64,000 nt of DNA from Gemmataceae bacterium. GTDB taxonomy: Bacteria; Planctomycetota; Planctomycetia; Gemmatales; Gemmataceae. Positions 27,353-37,661 of this stretch are shown one piece after another. The notes below the pieces were generated by a model, which worked only from the letters and a program-made list of their open reading frames with translations, did not search any database and was not told where the DNA came from. A program made the position numbers and the translations under genes. Numbering within the stretch: position 1 is the first letter of the stretch; each line of letters begins with the position of its first letter. The stretch covers positions 1 to 64,000 of the forward strand of contig JALHPZ010000005.1 in assembly GCA_022842245.1 (NCBI GenBank), written 5' to 3'.

Positions 27353-28156
27353 CTACTTTTTCCGCCACACGCGATCCGGTTCGATGCCGAGCTTCGCCAT
27401 CGCCGGCCGGATCGAGTCGTAGAACCGTTTCGCATCGACCGGATACCCGGCCGTCGGAGCGAGTCCGGGGACGTGCGTCTGCCAGAAGTCGTTGAACTGC
27501 TTCATGCAGACTTCTCGGAGGTACTTGCAGACCATCGACGCGAGCGCGACGCAGACGGAATCGCCGTCGGCCTTCGGGCGGAAGACGACGGTGACGTCGC
27601 GATCGAGATTGAGGATGCGATACCGGCTTTCGACCGGCGACTCGCGCTCCGCGACAACCCAGCCATTCGGGAATGCGTCCTGGAGGAACGGTCCGTAGAA
27701 GTTTCGCCCGCCCAGCTTGTCGCAAATCGCTTGAACCGGTTCGGTATCCGGCAAGTCGGCAAGTATCGAGAGCAGCAACGCCGAGACTCCCCCGGTCACG
27801 ACGGCGGCCTTTGTTCCAGTCGCATCGACGATCGCGTTGAACTCCGTCGGCTCCATGAGCCGATGGCGCTGGATCGGGGTGAAATCCTTCAATTCCGAGT
27901 TGCCGTCCGGAAACCCCAATGCACGGCGAATTCCGTCATCCAGTTTCGCCACGCCGTTCGCTCCCGCGTAGACCTTTTTCGAATCGTCGACGAGGATCCG
28001 GCCATCGTCCTTCTCATGGCAGCGCCGCACCCACGGCTTCAGCGTCTCCCAGCCCGCGACATCGTCGTCCGGCAGCCGCAACCCCACGGCCGCCTGCACG
28101 AGCGGGCCGAGGTTCGGCCCGTAACCCGCCTCGTCGATTCCCACGACCCAGGGCAT
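27353..28156 (-). CDS. Divergent RNase HII-like protein
   Basis: A 267-residue RNase H-fold protein related to ribonuclease HII, which removes ribonucleotides from DNA. Motif I is GIDEAGYGPNLGPLVQAAV, where typical RNase HII has GRGPLAGP; D8 and E9 are retained. Motif II is ILVDDSKKVYAG, matching the DSK motif. A third block, KADGDSVCVALASMVCKYLR, corresponds to the family's GD..S..AAASI.AK region and supplies a further acidic residue. GYPVDAKRFYDSI is the C-terminal landmark. It is longer than typical RNase HII (about 200), with an insert between motifs II and III. It is conserved-looking and probably a planctomycete paralogue; whether it is the cell's main RNase HII is unknown. It is convergent with the ceramidase-like gene. 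Confidence 0.72.
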   Translation of the reverse strand: MPWVVGIDEAGYGPNLGPLVQAAVGLRLPDDDVAGWETLKPWVRRCHEKDDGRILVDDSKKVYAGANGVAKLDDGIRRALGFPDGNSELKDFTPIQRHRLMEPTEFNAIVDATGTKAAVVTGGVSALLLSILADLPDTEPVQAICDKLGGRNFYGPFLQDAFPNGWVVAERESPVESRYRILNLDRDVTVVFRPKADGDSVCVALASMVCKYLREVCMKQFNDFWQTHVPGLAPTAGYPVDAKRFYDSIRPAMAKLGIEPDRVWRKK

Positions 28157-28200
28157 CGTTCGCCGTCTCCTATAATTCCGTCATCCGAGGAGTGATACCG

Positions 28201-28551
28201 ATGGCGATGATGGCGACCAACATCTTCCAGAAGATCATCGACAAACAGATCCCCGCCAAGATCGCCTACGAAGACGATCTCTGCCTGGCGTTCCACGACA
28301 TCAACGCCCAGGCCCCCGTGCACGTGCTCATCATCCCGAAGAAAGTGATCCGCACGCACGCCGACCTGACGGACGCCGACGAGGCGGTGATGGGGCACAT
28401 CCATCTGATCGCGGTGAAGCTCGCGAAGCAACTCGGCCTCGACGCCGGGTACCGGCTCGTCATCAACTGCGAGGAGCAGGCCGGGCAGACCGTGCCGCAC
28501 CTGCACCTGCACCTCATGGGTGGCCGGGCGATGGGATGGCCGCCGGGATGA
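28201..28551 (+). CDS. HIT-family nucleotide-binding protein
   Basis: A 116-residue histidine-triad protein, family of purine nucleoside phosphoramidases or hydrolases acting in the cytosol. The signature HLHLHLMGGR (about residues 100-109) is present, along with the usual N-terminal IFQKIIDKQIPAKIAYEDD and FHDINAQAPVHVLIIPKK. Length is normal. The ATG at 28201 has GAGGAG eight bases upstream. It is divergent from the RNase HII-like gene (44 bases apart), and a GGAAT-type repeat begins directly after its stop. Confidence 0.95.
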   Translation: MAMMATNIFQKIIDKQIPAKIAYEDDLCLAFHDINAQAPVHVLIIPKKVIRTHADLTDADEAVMGHIHLIAVKLAKQLGLDAGYRLVINCEEQAGQTVPHLHLHLMGGRAMGWPPG

Positions 28552-28583
28552 AATGCGGAGTGCGGAATGTGGAATGCGGAGTG
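28552..28583. repeat. GGAAT-type repeat, single arm, after the HIT gene stop
   Basis: Four units of the TGCGGAAT/TGCGGAGT type start immediately after the TGA of the HIT gene. It is the same sequence family as the elements at 15486-15597 and 19267-19357, here with only one arm. Confidence 0.65.
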
Positions 28584-28596
28584 AAAACCAAGACGT

Positions 28597-28634
28597 TTAG
28601 CGGCGAGGCGGAGGCTTTGCGCAGCCGAGCGCGG
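28597..28634. repeat. Dispersed 36-38 bp repeat, copy 2
   Basis: The stretch beginning TTAGCGGCGAGGCGGAG, just before the yggS-like gene, is an inverted copy of 2192-2227: 17 identical bases at the left and 12 at the right. It sits in the leader of the next gene, so it would be transcribed with it. Confidence 0.6.
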
Positions 28635-28642
28635 GGGCCGCG

Positions 28643-29329
28643 ATGACCACAGACATGCTGCAGGATCGCATCACGACCGTGAACCGGCGCATCGCGGATG
28701 CTGCAGCACGCTGCGGTCGCCGGCGCGCAGACGTGACGCTCGTCGCCGTCACGAAATACTCGTCCCCCGATATCGCATCGATTGCCTGGGATCTCGGCGT
28801 CCGCGACTTTGGCGAGAGCCGACCCCAAGAGCTTTGGAAAAAGCACGCCGCCCTGCCGACCGCGAACTGGCACCTCATCGGGCACCTTCAGCGCAACAAG
28901 ATCGAAAAGACGATCCCGCTCGTCTCGCTCGTCCATTCCGTCGATTCGGAACGCCTGCTGCTTGCGCTCGACGAGTTCGGTCGAAAGCGCGGCTCCCTCG
29001 TTTCCGTTCTTCTTGAAGTGAACTGTTCGCGCGAAGAGAGTAAGGGCGGCCTTCGCCCCGAAGACGTGCCGGTCCTCGCGGACAAGGCCTTGACACTGCC
29101 CGGCGTGCGCATCGACGGCCTCATGACGATGGCCGCGTTCCACGACGATCCGCAACTCTGTCGACCGACATTCGCCGAGTTGCGCGAACTCCGGGACCGA
29201 CTTCGCTCTCGAACGGGCCTCCCGTTGCCGAATCTCTCGATGGGAATGAGCAACGATTTCGAAGTCGCCATCGAGGAAGGCGCCAACCTCGTGCGCATCG
29301 GTAGCACGCTCTTCGAGGGGCTGTCGTGA
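28643..29329 (+). CDS. YggS-family pyridoxal-phosphate homeostasis protein
   Basis: A 228-residue PLP-binding alanine-racemase-like barrel protein of the YggS/PROSC family, which buffers pyridoxal phosphate in the cytosol. The PLP lysine is in TLVAVTKYSS (about residue 37). The family blocks DFGESRPQELWKKHAALP, WHLIGHLQRNKIEKTI and the C-terminal LSMGMSNDFEVAIEEGANLV then RIGSTLFE are all present. Length matches the family. The ATG at 28643 lies just after a repeat, with no strong ribosome site. Its stop overlaps the GTG of the DUF167 gene by four bases, the usual yggS-yggU-type arrangement. Confidence 0.93.
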   Translation: MTTDMLQDRITTVNRRIADAAARCGRRRADVTLVAVTKYSSPDIASIAWDLGVRDFGESRPQELWKKHAALPTANWHLIGHLQRNKIEKTIPLVSLVHSVDSERLLLALDEFGRKRGSLVSVLLEVNCSREESKGGLRPEDVPVLADKALTLPGVRIDGLMTMAAFHDDPQLCRPTFAELRELRDRLRSRTGLPLPNLSMGMSNDFEVAIEEGANLVRIGSTLFEGLS

Positions 29330-29607
29330 TCAATGCCCATCCCGAAGGTGCGACGCTGGCGGTGCGGGCGCAGCCGGGCGCGAAGAAGAACGCGATTCTC
29401 GGCGTACAGGCCGGGGCGCTGAGGGTGTCCGTGACGGCACCGCCGGAAGACGGCCGGGCGAACGAGGCGCTCGTCGAGGTGCTCAAGGATTACTTTGGCG
29501 TGAAACGCTCGCAGATCGAATTGATGTCCGGTCGGACGAATCGCAACAAGGTCTTCCTGATCCGCGGCATCACAGCCGAACAATTGTCGGCGCAGCTTCC
29601 CGTTTAG
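29326..29607 (+). CDS. DUF167 (YggU-like) protein
   Basis: A 93-residue DUF167 protein, a small conserved cytosolic family of unknown function often linked to yggS. The family core AVRAQPGAKKNAILGVQ and VTAPPEDGRANEALVEVL, then IELMSGRTNRNKVFLIRG, is intact. It starts at GTG 29326, overlapping the yggS stop (GTGA), which implies coupled translation. Its 3' end overlaps the convergent flippase gene by 38 bases. Confidence 0.92.
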   Translation: MINAHPEGATLAVRAQPGAKKNAILGVQAGALRVSVTAPPEDGRANEALVEVLKDYFGVKRSQIELMSGRTNRNKVFLIRGITAEQLSAQLPV

Positions 29608-31102
29608 CGGTGAGCTGCAAGGATTCCGAAGCCGAGCGAGGGGCCGACGCGCGACCGAATCGTTCCATCAACCCCACGACAACTGCATACGGCAGCAATC
29701 CCATTCCAATTGATCGCGCGAGGCTCGGCCACGTCGCTTGCGCCTCGCCGAGCGCGAGCCACACGACCAGGGGCGCCACCATCGCCAGCAACGGTTTCAG
29801 CCACGCGATGAGGTAAACGCGAACGTCCACTTTGATGAGTCGCAACGTGTAGACAAGCACCGCCACGCAGAACAGCACGTTCGGTACCGCGACCGCGATC
29901 GCCACGCCTTCAATTCCATACCGAATCAGCACCAACATCATGCCGACGTTGAGTGCCGCCTCCGCGAGCGCCAGTCGGGCGAACAGTTTCAACTTTCCGA
30001 GGCCGTAGAGAATCCGCGACGCGACCGACTGTGCCACGCCGAGGCTCAGGGTCGCCGCGAGGATCGCAACTGCGGGGAAGCTGCCCTCGACGAACTCCGG
30101 GCCGACCCAACGGTGCAGGAACGGCTTGCCGAACAGCCACAATCCTGCGTTCACGGGCAGCACGAGATACAGCACCCATCGTGTCGCCGTCGTCATCAGG
30201 TTCGCGATGCCGGTCCAGTCGCCGCGAGCTTCCATCGCACTCACGCCCGGCGTGAGCGTCGCCGTGATCGTGCGCAAGAGAGTCTTGGCGTATTCCACCA
30301 GTCGGGTCGCCGTGGCGAAGTACGTGACGGCGCCGACTGGCAGGAACAGGCCGACGACGATGGCGCCGGTCTGCACGCTGACGCGCCCCGCGAGCATCGC
30401 CAGGAACGCATCGACGCTCGACACGCGCACCTCGCGGAGCGTCGCGCGGTCCACGAGTTTTCGGCCGAAGTGCAAACCCGGCAGGAAGCGGAACGCAAGC
30501 ACGGCGAAGGCGGCGTGCTCGGCGAGATTCGCGACCGTGTAGACCACCGCGAGCGGCCACAGGCCGGAGGAGTTGTTCACGGTCCAGACGATCGCCGTCG
30601 TGCGGAGCGAGAGGAACACGATTCTCACGGCGCTTTTCGCGGAGTAACGGTCGAGGCCGTCGAGGATCGAAGGGAACGTGCTCAGGGGTAGGGTGACGGC
30701 GAGGTTCGCGAGCATGAGCAGCATGAACGGCAGCACATCTCCGGTGCCGCCGAGTTTCGCATCGAGCGTCGGCGCGAGCCAGAGCGCCACCGGTAGGCCG
30801 AGCAGGAAGGCCACGACCCCCGCACCCGAGTAGAGCGCGAGGCAGGACGACGCCATGCGGTTCAGCCGGTCCCGTTCGCCGACGGCGTGGTGCTTGGCCA
30901 CGTGGCGCACCAGGCACGCCGCCAGACCCATGTCCAGCAGCGTGAAGTAGGCGAGCACCGCTTCGACGACGCACCAGACGTCGTAGCGCGGCTTGCCGAG
31001 GCCGTCGATCAGGTACGGCGCGAGGAAGAAGCCGACGGCGAGCGTGGCCGCGAAGGCGAGCCAGTTCGTGCCGGCCGAGATCAGGAGCGAGCGCGAGGCC
31101 AC
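29570..31102 (-). CDS. Polysaccharide flippase (Wzx/MATE-like membrane protein)
   Basis: A 510-residue integral membrane protein with about 12-14 hydrophobic segments, in the oligosaccharide flippase superfamily (MVF/Wzx). The N-terminus SAGTNWLAFAATLAVGFFLA followed by APYLIDGLGKPRYDVW is typical, as is the repeated pattern of paired helices through RFLPGLHFGRK and LRTITATLTPGVSAMEA. It probably moves lipid-linked glycans across the inner membrane; the substrate cannot be read. No glycosyltransferase cluster surrounds it, so it is an orphan. The start is GTG at 31102, with GGAG six bases upstream. The C-terminus overlaps the DUF167 gene tail-to-tail. Confidence 0.85.
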   Translation of the reverse strand: MASRSLLISAGTNWLAFAATLAVGFFLAPYLIDGLGKPRYDVWCVVEAVLAYFTLLDMGLAACLVRHVAKHHAVGERDRLNRMASSCLALYSGAGVVAFLLGLPVALWLAPTLDAKLGGTGDVLPFMLLMLANLAVTLPLSTFPSILDGLDRYSAKSAVRIVFLSLRTTAIVWTVNNSSGLWPLAVVYTVANLAEHAAFAVLAFRFLPGLHFGRKLVDRATLREVRVSSVDAFLAMLAGRVSVQTGAIVVGLFLPVGAVTYFATATRLVEYAKTLLRTITATLTPGVSAMEARGDWTGIANLMTTATRWVLYLVLPVNAGLWLFGKPFLHRWVGPEFVEGSFPAVAILAATLSLGVAQSVASRILYGLGKLKLFARLALAEAALNVGMMLVLIRYGIEGVAIAVAVPNVLFCVAVLVYTLRLIKVDVRVYLIAWLKPLLAMVAPLVVWLALGEAQATWPSLARSIGMGLLPYAVVVGLMERFGRASAPRSASESLQLTAKREAAPTIVRL

Positions 31103-31163
31103 CGGGGTCTCCGGAACGGAAACCTAGCCTAAACGGTCGCGCCGTCGCGCGTCGAGGGCGGTT

Positions 31164-32636
<1,473 letters not shown>

Positions 32637-32717
32637 GGGCGTCCCTCCCGAACGACGAACCCCCGCGGCACGGCCATCCGGCGACGCGGGGGAGAGTGGA
32701 ATTATAGCGATTCGGAA

Positions 32718-33470
32718 TCACTCGCCCGCGACGACCCGGCGCCAGCGCAGCGGTACGGCCTGCCACGCGGACTGGTAGGTCTCTTCGAGCGGCACCATCA
32801 CGCAGCCATTCGGTTCGAGAAACACCGGCATATCCGGCAAGGGATCGCCCACGGCGAGATGCTTCACATCGGCGTAGAAGTCGTCGGCCGGATCGGCCTC
32901 GTAACTGGCGAATGTGAGAGGTCGGGTTTTTGGTAGCTGATAGCGTGTTCCGTCCAGATCCTTGAGGAGCGCGCCGTGGATGCCGCGTGGATCCCGCCGG
33001 GTCGGATGCAGAGGATCGAGAATCAACAGATGGACTCCCTGCGCCAGCAATCGTCCGATTTTCTCGACGAGATCGCGAAAGGCCATGCGTCCGCTCTTGT
33101 TCCCAGGCGAAACGATTTCGATCATGGCAACGACCCGGTCGCCCGTCACATGACGGATCGAAATCACGTTTTTCTTCTTTCGATACGCATCGAGATCGGT
33201 CTTGTATTTCTGAGCGGTCTCCGGCCGGGTCATCAGCGCCGTGGCAGTACCGCCAATGGGATCCGCATGATCCTCCTGTTGTGCTTCGAGCGTCAAAACA
33301 TCGGGCACTCGACGCCGACCGTCTCCACGGATCGTCGCCTGCTCGATCAATGCGTAATAGCAAGACGGAAGCAATCCGGCATTGAGTCGCTCCTTGATTC
33401 GCGAGGACCAAGTTTGATGGAAATCGTGGAAGATCCCCGCGTCCACTTTCGTCCAGTCGTGCATCGGCAT
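32718..33470 (-). CDS. DUF4058 family protein
   Basis: A 250-residue DUF4058 protein, a family of unknown function that is expanded in planctomycetes and cyanobacteria. The diagnostic opening MPMHDWTKVDAGIFHDFHQT is present, followed by LIEQATIRGDGRRRVPDVLT, MIEIVSPGNKSGRMAFRDLV and LLAQGVHLLILDPLHPTRRD. The SPGNKS block with the surrounding acidic residues resembles the PD-(D/E)XK nuclease-like core of Uma2 relatives, but activity is unproven. I chose the ATG at 33470, with GGAGG six bases upstream, over an upstream alternative at 33488. It is divergent from glgX. Confidence 0.88.
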   Translation of the reverse strand: MPMHDWTKVDAGIFHDFHQTWSSRIKERLNAGLLPSCYYALIEQATIRGDGRRRVPDVLTLEAQQEDHADPIGGTATALMTRPETAQKYKTDLDAYRKKKNVISIRHVTGDRVVAMIEIVSPGNKSGRMAFRDLVEKIGRLLAQGVHLLILDPLHPTRRDPRGIHGALLKDLDGTRYQLPKTRPLTFASYEADPADDFYADVKHLAVGDPLPDMPVFLEPNGCVMVPLEETYQSAWQAVPLRWRRVVAGE

Positions 33471-33586
33471 AATCGGCCTCCCCGGCATTGCACACGCATT
33501 CTACCGCGCCGTTTCGACCGATTGCCATCCCGCGCCGCGCCGCGCCGCGGTACAATGCCGGTTCCTTCGATCGGGACGCTCAGCCT

Positions 33587-35833
33587 ATGACGGACTTCAC
33601 GACCAGCCGCGGCCGGCCGCTGCCGCTCGGCGTCAGCCCCACGCCCGATGGCGCGAACTTCGTCCTCCTCTGCCGCCACGGCACCGATGTCCGCCTCCTC
33701 ATCCTGCCGCCCCACGGCGGCTCCAAACCGATCGCCGAATACGTCCTCGACAGCCGCAAGAACCGCACCGGCGACCACTGGCACATCCGCGTCCACGGCC
33801 TGCCCGACACGTTCTGTTATGGTTGGAAAGTCGACGGCCCCTCAGGACCCAAACACCGGTTCGACCCCAGCCGCATCCTGCTCGACCCCGCCGCCACGTT
33901 GATCTCGGGGGCCGAGACCTGGGCCAATACCTGCGAGATCGACCCCGAACGCACCAGCCGCCGCAGCCTCTACCATCGGACCCGCGAATACGATTGGGAA
34001 GACGACGCCCCGCCGCTGACGCCCCACGAAGACAGCATCATCTACGAACTCCACGTCCGCGGCTTCACCTGCGATCCGTCCTCGGAAGTCGTCCATCCCG
34101 GCACCTTCGCCGGCCTCGTCGAAAAGATCGACTACCTCAAATGGCTCGGCGTCACGGCCGTGGAATTGCTCCCGATCCACGAGTTCGACGAATGCGATTG
34201 CCCGTTCTTCAACCCGAAGACCGGCGAGAAGATGACCAACTTCTGGGGCTACAACAGTATCGCCTTCGCGGCGCCCAAGGCCGCTTACGCCGCCAGTTCC
34301 AAGACCCACGGCCAGATCCACGAGTTCCGCGACATGGTGAAGGCCTTCCACAAGGCCGGCATCGAAGTCATCCTCGACGTCGTCTTCAACCACACCGGCG
34401 AAGGCGACGATCGCGGCCGAACCTTCAGCTTCCGCGGCCTCGACAACGAACTCTACTACCTCCTCGACGATCACGGCCGGTACCTGAACTTCTCCGGCTG
34501 CGGCAACACCGTCAACTGCAACCACCCCGTCGTGCGCGACCTGCTCATGACCGCTCTGCGCTACTGGGGCGGGTCGATGCACGTCGACGGCTTCCGCTTC
34601 GATCTCGCCAGCATCCTCGGCCGCGACCGCCGCGGCAACGTCCTCGTCGACCCCCCTGTCATCGAGATGATCGCCGAGGACGGCGTACTCGCGGACACCA
34701 AACTGATCGCCGAACCGTGGGACGCCGCCGGTCTCTATCAGGTCGGCGGCTTCCCCTTCGGCCGCCGCTGGAGCGAATGGAACGGCCGCTACCGCGACGA
34801 TGTCCGCCGGTTCTGGCGCGGCGAATCCGGCCTGGCCGGCGCTCTCGCGTCCCGACTCTGCGGCAGCGCCGATATCTACCAGTGGAGCGGACGGCTGCCC
34901 AAACATTCCGTCAATTTCATCACCGCCCACGACGGATTCACGCTCAACGACCTCTACTGCTACAACGGCAAGCACAACGAACTCAACGGCGAACAGAACC
35001 GCGACGGATCCAACGAGAACTACTCCTGGAACTGCGGCGTGGAAGGCCCCACGGACAACCCGGAGATCAACCGCCTCCGCCAACGATTGGCCAAGAACAT
35101 GATGGCGACGCTCCTGCTCTCGCAGGGCGTGCCGATGATTCTCTCCGGCGACGAATTCCTCCGCACCCAGCAGGGGAACAACAACGCCTGGTGCCACGAC
35201 AACGAAATCAGTTGGGTCGATTGGAAACTCGCCGAGTCGAACAAGGATTTCCTTCGCTTCGTCCGCGAGATGATCTGGTTCCGCCGCCGGCACCCGGCGC
35301 TCCGCCGCCGCCACTTCTTCCGCGGGACGATCGATCCGAGCGAATGGGGCGGTCAACATGCCGGACCGTTCCCGACCGGCGGACCCGTTCGCCCCGGCGA
35401 AGCCGGCCGAATGGACGACAGCGGCCGCGTCAAGGCGTCCTCCACGTTGCGCCGCCCACGCGTCCCGGCCTTGCCGAACGACGATCAACCGCTCCACGAC
35501 ATCGTCTGGCACGGCGTGGAACCGTTCGAACCCGACTTCGGACAATATTCCCGCACGCTGGCGTACACCATCGACGGCCGATTCACCGGTCGCGAAGGCG
35601 AGGCGGACTATGATCCCGATGTCGACTTCTACGTCGCGATGAACGCGCACCATGAATCGGTGCGGTTCCGCGTTCCGTCCGCTCCGTCGGGCCGCGCCTG
35701 GCGACGCGCGATCGACACCGGCGCCGAATCGCCGCGCGATTTCCTCGCCGAGGGCGAACGCCCCGCCGTCCATCCTGGGATGTATTTGTCACTGTTACCG
35801 TTCTCGGTCGTCGTGCTGGTGAGCGTTCGCTGA
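33587..35833 (+). CDS. glgX: Glycogen debranching enzyme GlgX-type (isoamylase family)
   Basis: A 748-residue GH13 debranching enzyme that removes alpha-1,6 branches from glycogen. An N-terminal CBM48-like domain (LPLGVSPTPDGANFVLLCRH) precedes the TIM barrel. Conserved regions are VILDVVFNHTGEGDD (region I), DGFRFDLASILGRD with nucleophile Asp339, LIAEPWDAAG with acid/base Glu376, and FITAHDGFTLND with the stabilising Asp near 449. GDEFLRTQQGNNNAWCHDNE is typical of the GlgX/TreX group. The C-terminal domain is present. The ATG at 33587 gives a family-like N-terminus. It stands apart from other glycogen genes in this window. Confidence 0.93.
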   Translation: MTDFTTSRGRPLPLGVSPTPDGANFVLLCRHGTDVRLLILPPHGGSKPIAEYVLDSRKNRTGDHWHIRVHGLPDTFCYGWKVDGPSGPKHRFDPSRILLDPAATLISGAETWANTCEIDPERTSRRSLYHRTREYDWEDDAPPLTPHEDSIIYELHVRGFTCDPSSEVVHPGTFAGLVEKIDYLKWLGVTAVELLPIHEFDECDCPFFNPKTGEKMTNFWGYNSIAFAAPKAAYAASSKTHGQIHEFRDMVKAFHKAGIEVILDVVFNHTGEGDDRGRTFSFRGLDNELYYLLDDHGRYLNFSGCGNTVNCNHPVVRDLLMTALRYWGGSMHVDGFRFDLASILGRDRRGNVLVDPPVIEMIAEDGVLADTKLIAEPWDAAGLYQVGGFPFGRRWSEWNGRYRDDVRRFWRGESGLAGALASRLCGSADIYQWSGRLPKHSVNFITAHDGFTLNDLYCYNGKHNELNGEQNRDGSNENYSWNCGVEGPTDNPEINRLRQRLAKNMMATLLLSQGVPMILSGDEFLRTQQGNNNAWCHDNEISWVDWKLAESNKDFLRFVREMIWFRRRHPALRRRHFFRGTIDPSEWGGQHAGPFPTGGPVRPGEAGRMDDSGRVKASSTLRRPRVPALPNDDQPLHDIVWHGVEPFEPDFGQYSRTLAYTIDGRFTGREGEADYDPDVDFYVAMNAHHESVRFRVPSAPSGRAWRRAIDTGAESPRDFLAEGERPAVHPGMYLSLLPFSVVVLVSVR

Positions 35834-35951
35834 ACAAGGTCGATTCTGCTGAACGACGATTCTTTCGCCGTGACGCGAATCCATTTGCGAGATTGAATCA
35901 TTTTGCCGAGTTTGCCGACTCGGCTCTTGCGTCGGAGATCCGCGAACCGGT

Positions 35952-36449
35952 ATGAAAACATCAGAATCAAACCGAACGCCAACGGACAAATGGACTGTCC
36001 GCCCTTGGGCGCTCGAGACTGCTCGATGGGATCGCCCCGTGAATGGATCGCAGGCCGAGTCGTCGGTTCGCCGCCCCCTCGTGCTCGTCGTGGACGACGA
36101 GGACATGATCCGTTCGCTGATTCGCTCGGTCCTGGAGGCGAACGGTTACCGCGTCCTCGAAGCGGAAAGCGCCCAGGACGCTCTCGATCGAACGGATATC
36201 GACTTCGACACGATCGACCTGATCATCACGGATGTGCGGATGCCGGGACTATCCGGACCGGAATTCGCGCGGGTGCTACGAGCCCGACGCCCCGATCTTC
36301 CGATCGTGTTCGTATCGGGCTATTCGGGCGACGCGCCGGTGGACGCGAATCCGTCGGCAATCACGGAGTTCCTCGCGAAACCGTTCCCGCTGCCCCATTT
36401 GATCGCGGCCGTGCGACGAATTTCGGCTGCCGAGCCGGTCGAAGTGTGA
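35952..36449 (+). CDS. Single-domain response regulator (CheY-like)
   Basis: A 165-residue protein with one receiver domain and no output domain. It starts with a non-conserved stretch of about 40 residues. The receiver begins PLVLVVDDEDMIRSLIRSVL, the phosphoacceptor aspartate is in DLIITDVRMPGLSGPEF, and the conserved lysine is in ITEFLAKPFPLPHLI. No histidine kinase is adjacent. It may relay or compete for phosphate in a multistep system. The ATG at 35952 is the first plausible start; the conserved part begins near residue 42. Confidence 0.88.
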   Translation: MKTSESNRTPTDKWTVRPWALETARWDRPVNGSQAESSVRRPLVLVVDDEDMIRSLIRSVLEANGYRVLEAESAQDALDRTDIDFDTIDLIITDVRMPGLSGPEFARVLRARRPDLPIVFVSGYSGDAPVDANPSAITEFLAKPFPLPHLIAAVRRISAAEPVEV

Positions 36450-36500
36450 CTTCTGATTAGCGTGCCGTACATTGATGGCGTCGTTCTTCGTGGAACCGCC

Positions 36501-37628
36501 ATGTATCCTCTCCGGCCCGAATACCCGCTCGCCAATGTCGCCGAAATCCCTTCCCCGGCGCTGGTGTTTCATCCGGCGCTGATCGCCGCGAACATCCGCA
36601 AGGCGATCGATGCCGCCGGCGGACCGGATCGCCTTCGGCCGCACGTGAAGACCCACAAGACGGCCGAGATCGTTCAGATGCAGCTCGTCGCCGGTGTCCG
36701 CAAGCACAAATGCGCGACGATTGCCGAAGCCGAGATGCTCGCGGCCGCCGGCGCGCCGGACGTGCTCGTCTCGTACGCCTTGATCGGCCCGAACGTCGCG
36801 CGGCTCGTGAAGCTGATCGAGAAGTTCCCCGGCACGGCGTTTTCGTCCATCGTCGACCACCCGATCCAGCTCGAACAACTCTCGAAGGCACTCGCCGCCG
36901 CGAATCGGACCATCGACGTGCTCATCGACCTGAACGTCGGCATGAACCGCACCGGGATCGTCCCCGGCCCCGCGGCCGACGAACTGTATGCGAAGATCGC
37001 CACCAGCCCCGGCGTGCGGCCCGGCGGCATCCACGCCTACGACGGCCACAACAACGCCGAGGCCCTCGCCGACCGCCACGCCGTCGCACGTGCGTCCCTC
37101 GACATCGTGCTGGCGATGCGGGACCGCCACGAACGCGCCGGCCGGCCCGTACCCCGCATCATCAGCGGCGGTACTCCCGGCTTCCCCGGATACGCCGGCG
37201 TCCGCGACATTCCCGGCCTCGAATGTTCCCCCGGCACCTACGTCCTCCACGATCTCGGCTACGGTTCGAAATACCCCGACCTCGGCGTCGTTCCCGCCGC
37301 CGTGCTCGTCACGCGCGTCGTCAGCCGGCCGACCCCCAACCGCGTCACCCTCGACCTCGGCAACAAGTCCGTCGCCGCCGACCCGCCGCTCGCCCGGCGT
37401 GTCTTCCTCCTCGACTTCCCGGACTACACCATCGTCATGCACAGCGAGGAGCATCTCGTCGTGGAGACCGACGGCGCGGATCGATATGTGCCCGGCGACG
37501 TCGTCTACGCGATCCCGTCGCACGTCTGCCCGACGGTGGCGCTGCACCGCGAAGCCCTCGTCGCGGAGAATAACCGCGTCGTCGGCCGCTGGACCATCGC
37601 CGCGCGGGATCGGTTCCTCAGCGTCTGA
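36501..37628 (+). CDS. D-threonine aldolase-like PLP enzyme
   Basis: A 375-residue fold-type III PLP enzyme. The N-terminal alanine-racemase barrel has the PLP lysine in RPHVKTHKTAEIVQMQL, and LIDLNVGMNRTGIVPG and GIHAYDGHNNAEAL are further family segments. The C-terminal domain carries the metal-site motif SHVCPTVALH, the His-X-Cys pair that distinguishes D-threonine aldolases and D-serine dehydratase-like proteins. It probably cleaves D-beta-hydroxy amino acids to glycine and an aldehyde; exact substrate is open. I chose the ATG at 36501 (MYPLRPEYPLANVAEIPSPA), which matches family starts. An upstream GTG at 36462 is possible but its extension is atypical. Confidence 0.88.
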   Translation: MYPLRPEYPLANVAEIPSPALVFHPALIAANIRKAIDAAGGPDRLRPHVKTHKTAEIVQMQLVAGVRKHKCATIAEAEMLAAAGAPDVLVSYALIGPNVARLVKLIEKFPGTAFSSIVDHPIQLEQLSKALAAANRTIDVLIDLNVGMNRTGIVPGPAADELYAKIATSPGVRPGGIHAYDGHNNAEALADRHAVARASLDIVLAMRDRHERAGRPVPRIISGGTPGFPGYAGVRDIPGLECSPGTYVLHDLGYGSKYPDLGVVPAAVLVTRVVSRPTPNRVTLDLGNKSVAADPPLARRVFLLDFPDYTIVMHSEEHLVVETDGADRYVPGDVVYAIPSHVCPTVALHREALVAENNRVVGRWTIAARDRFLSV

Positions 37629-37661
37629 GCGCGATCCACCCACCAGGCATCCGGAGTCGGC

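Noticed and set aside
33842-35773. A 643-codon minus-strand open frame opposite glgX
   Set aside because: It is an antisense shadow. All GH13 motifs are on the plus strand.
36462-36500. Upstream GTG start for the D-threonine aldolase-like gene
   Set aside because: The added 13 residues do not match family starts and the ATG at 36501 gives a normal N-terminus.
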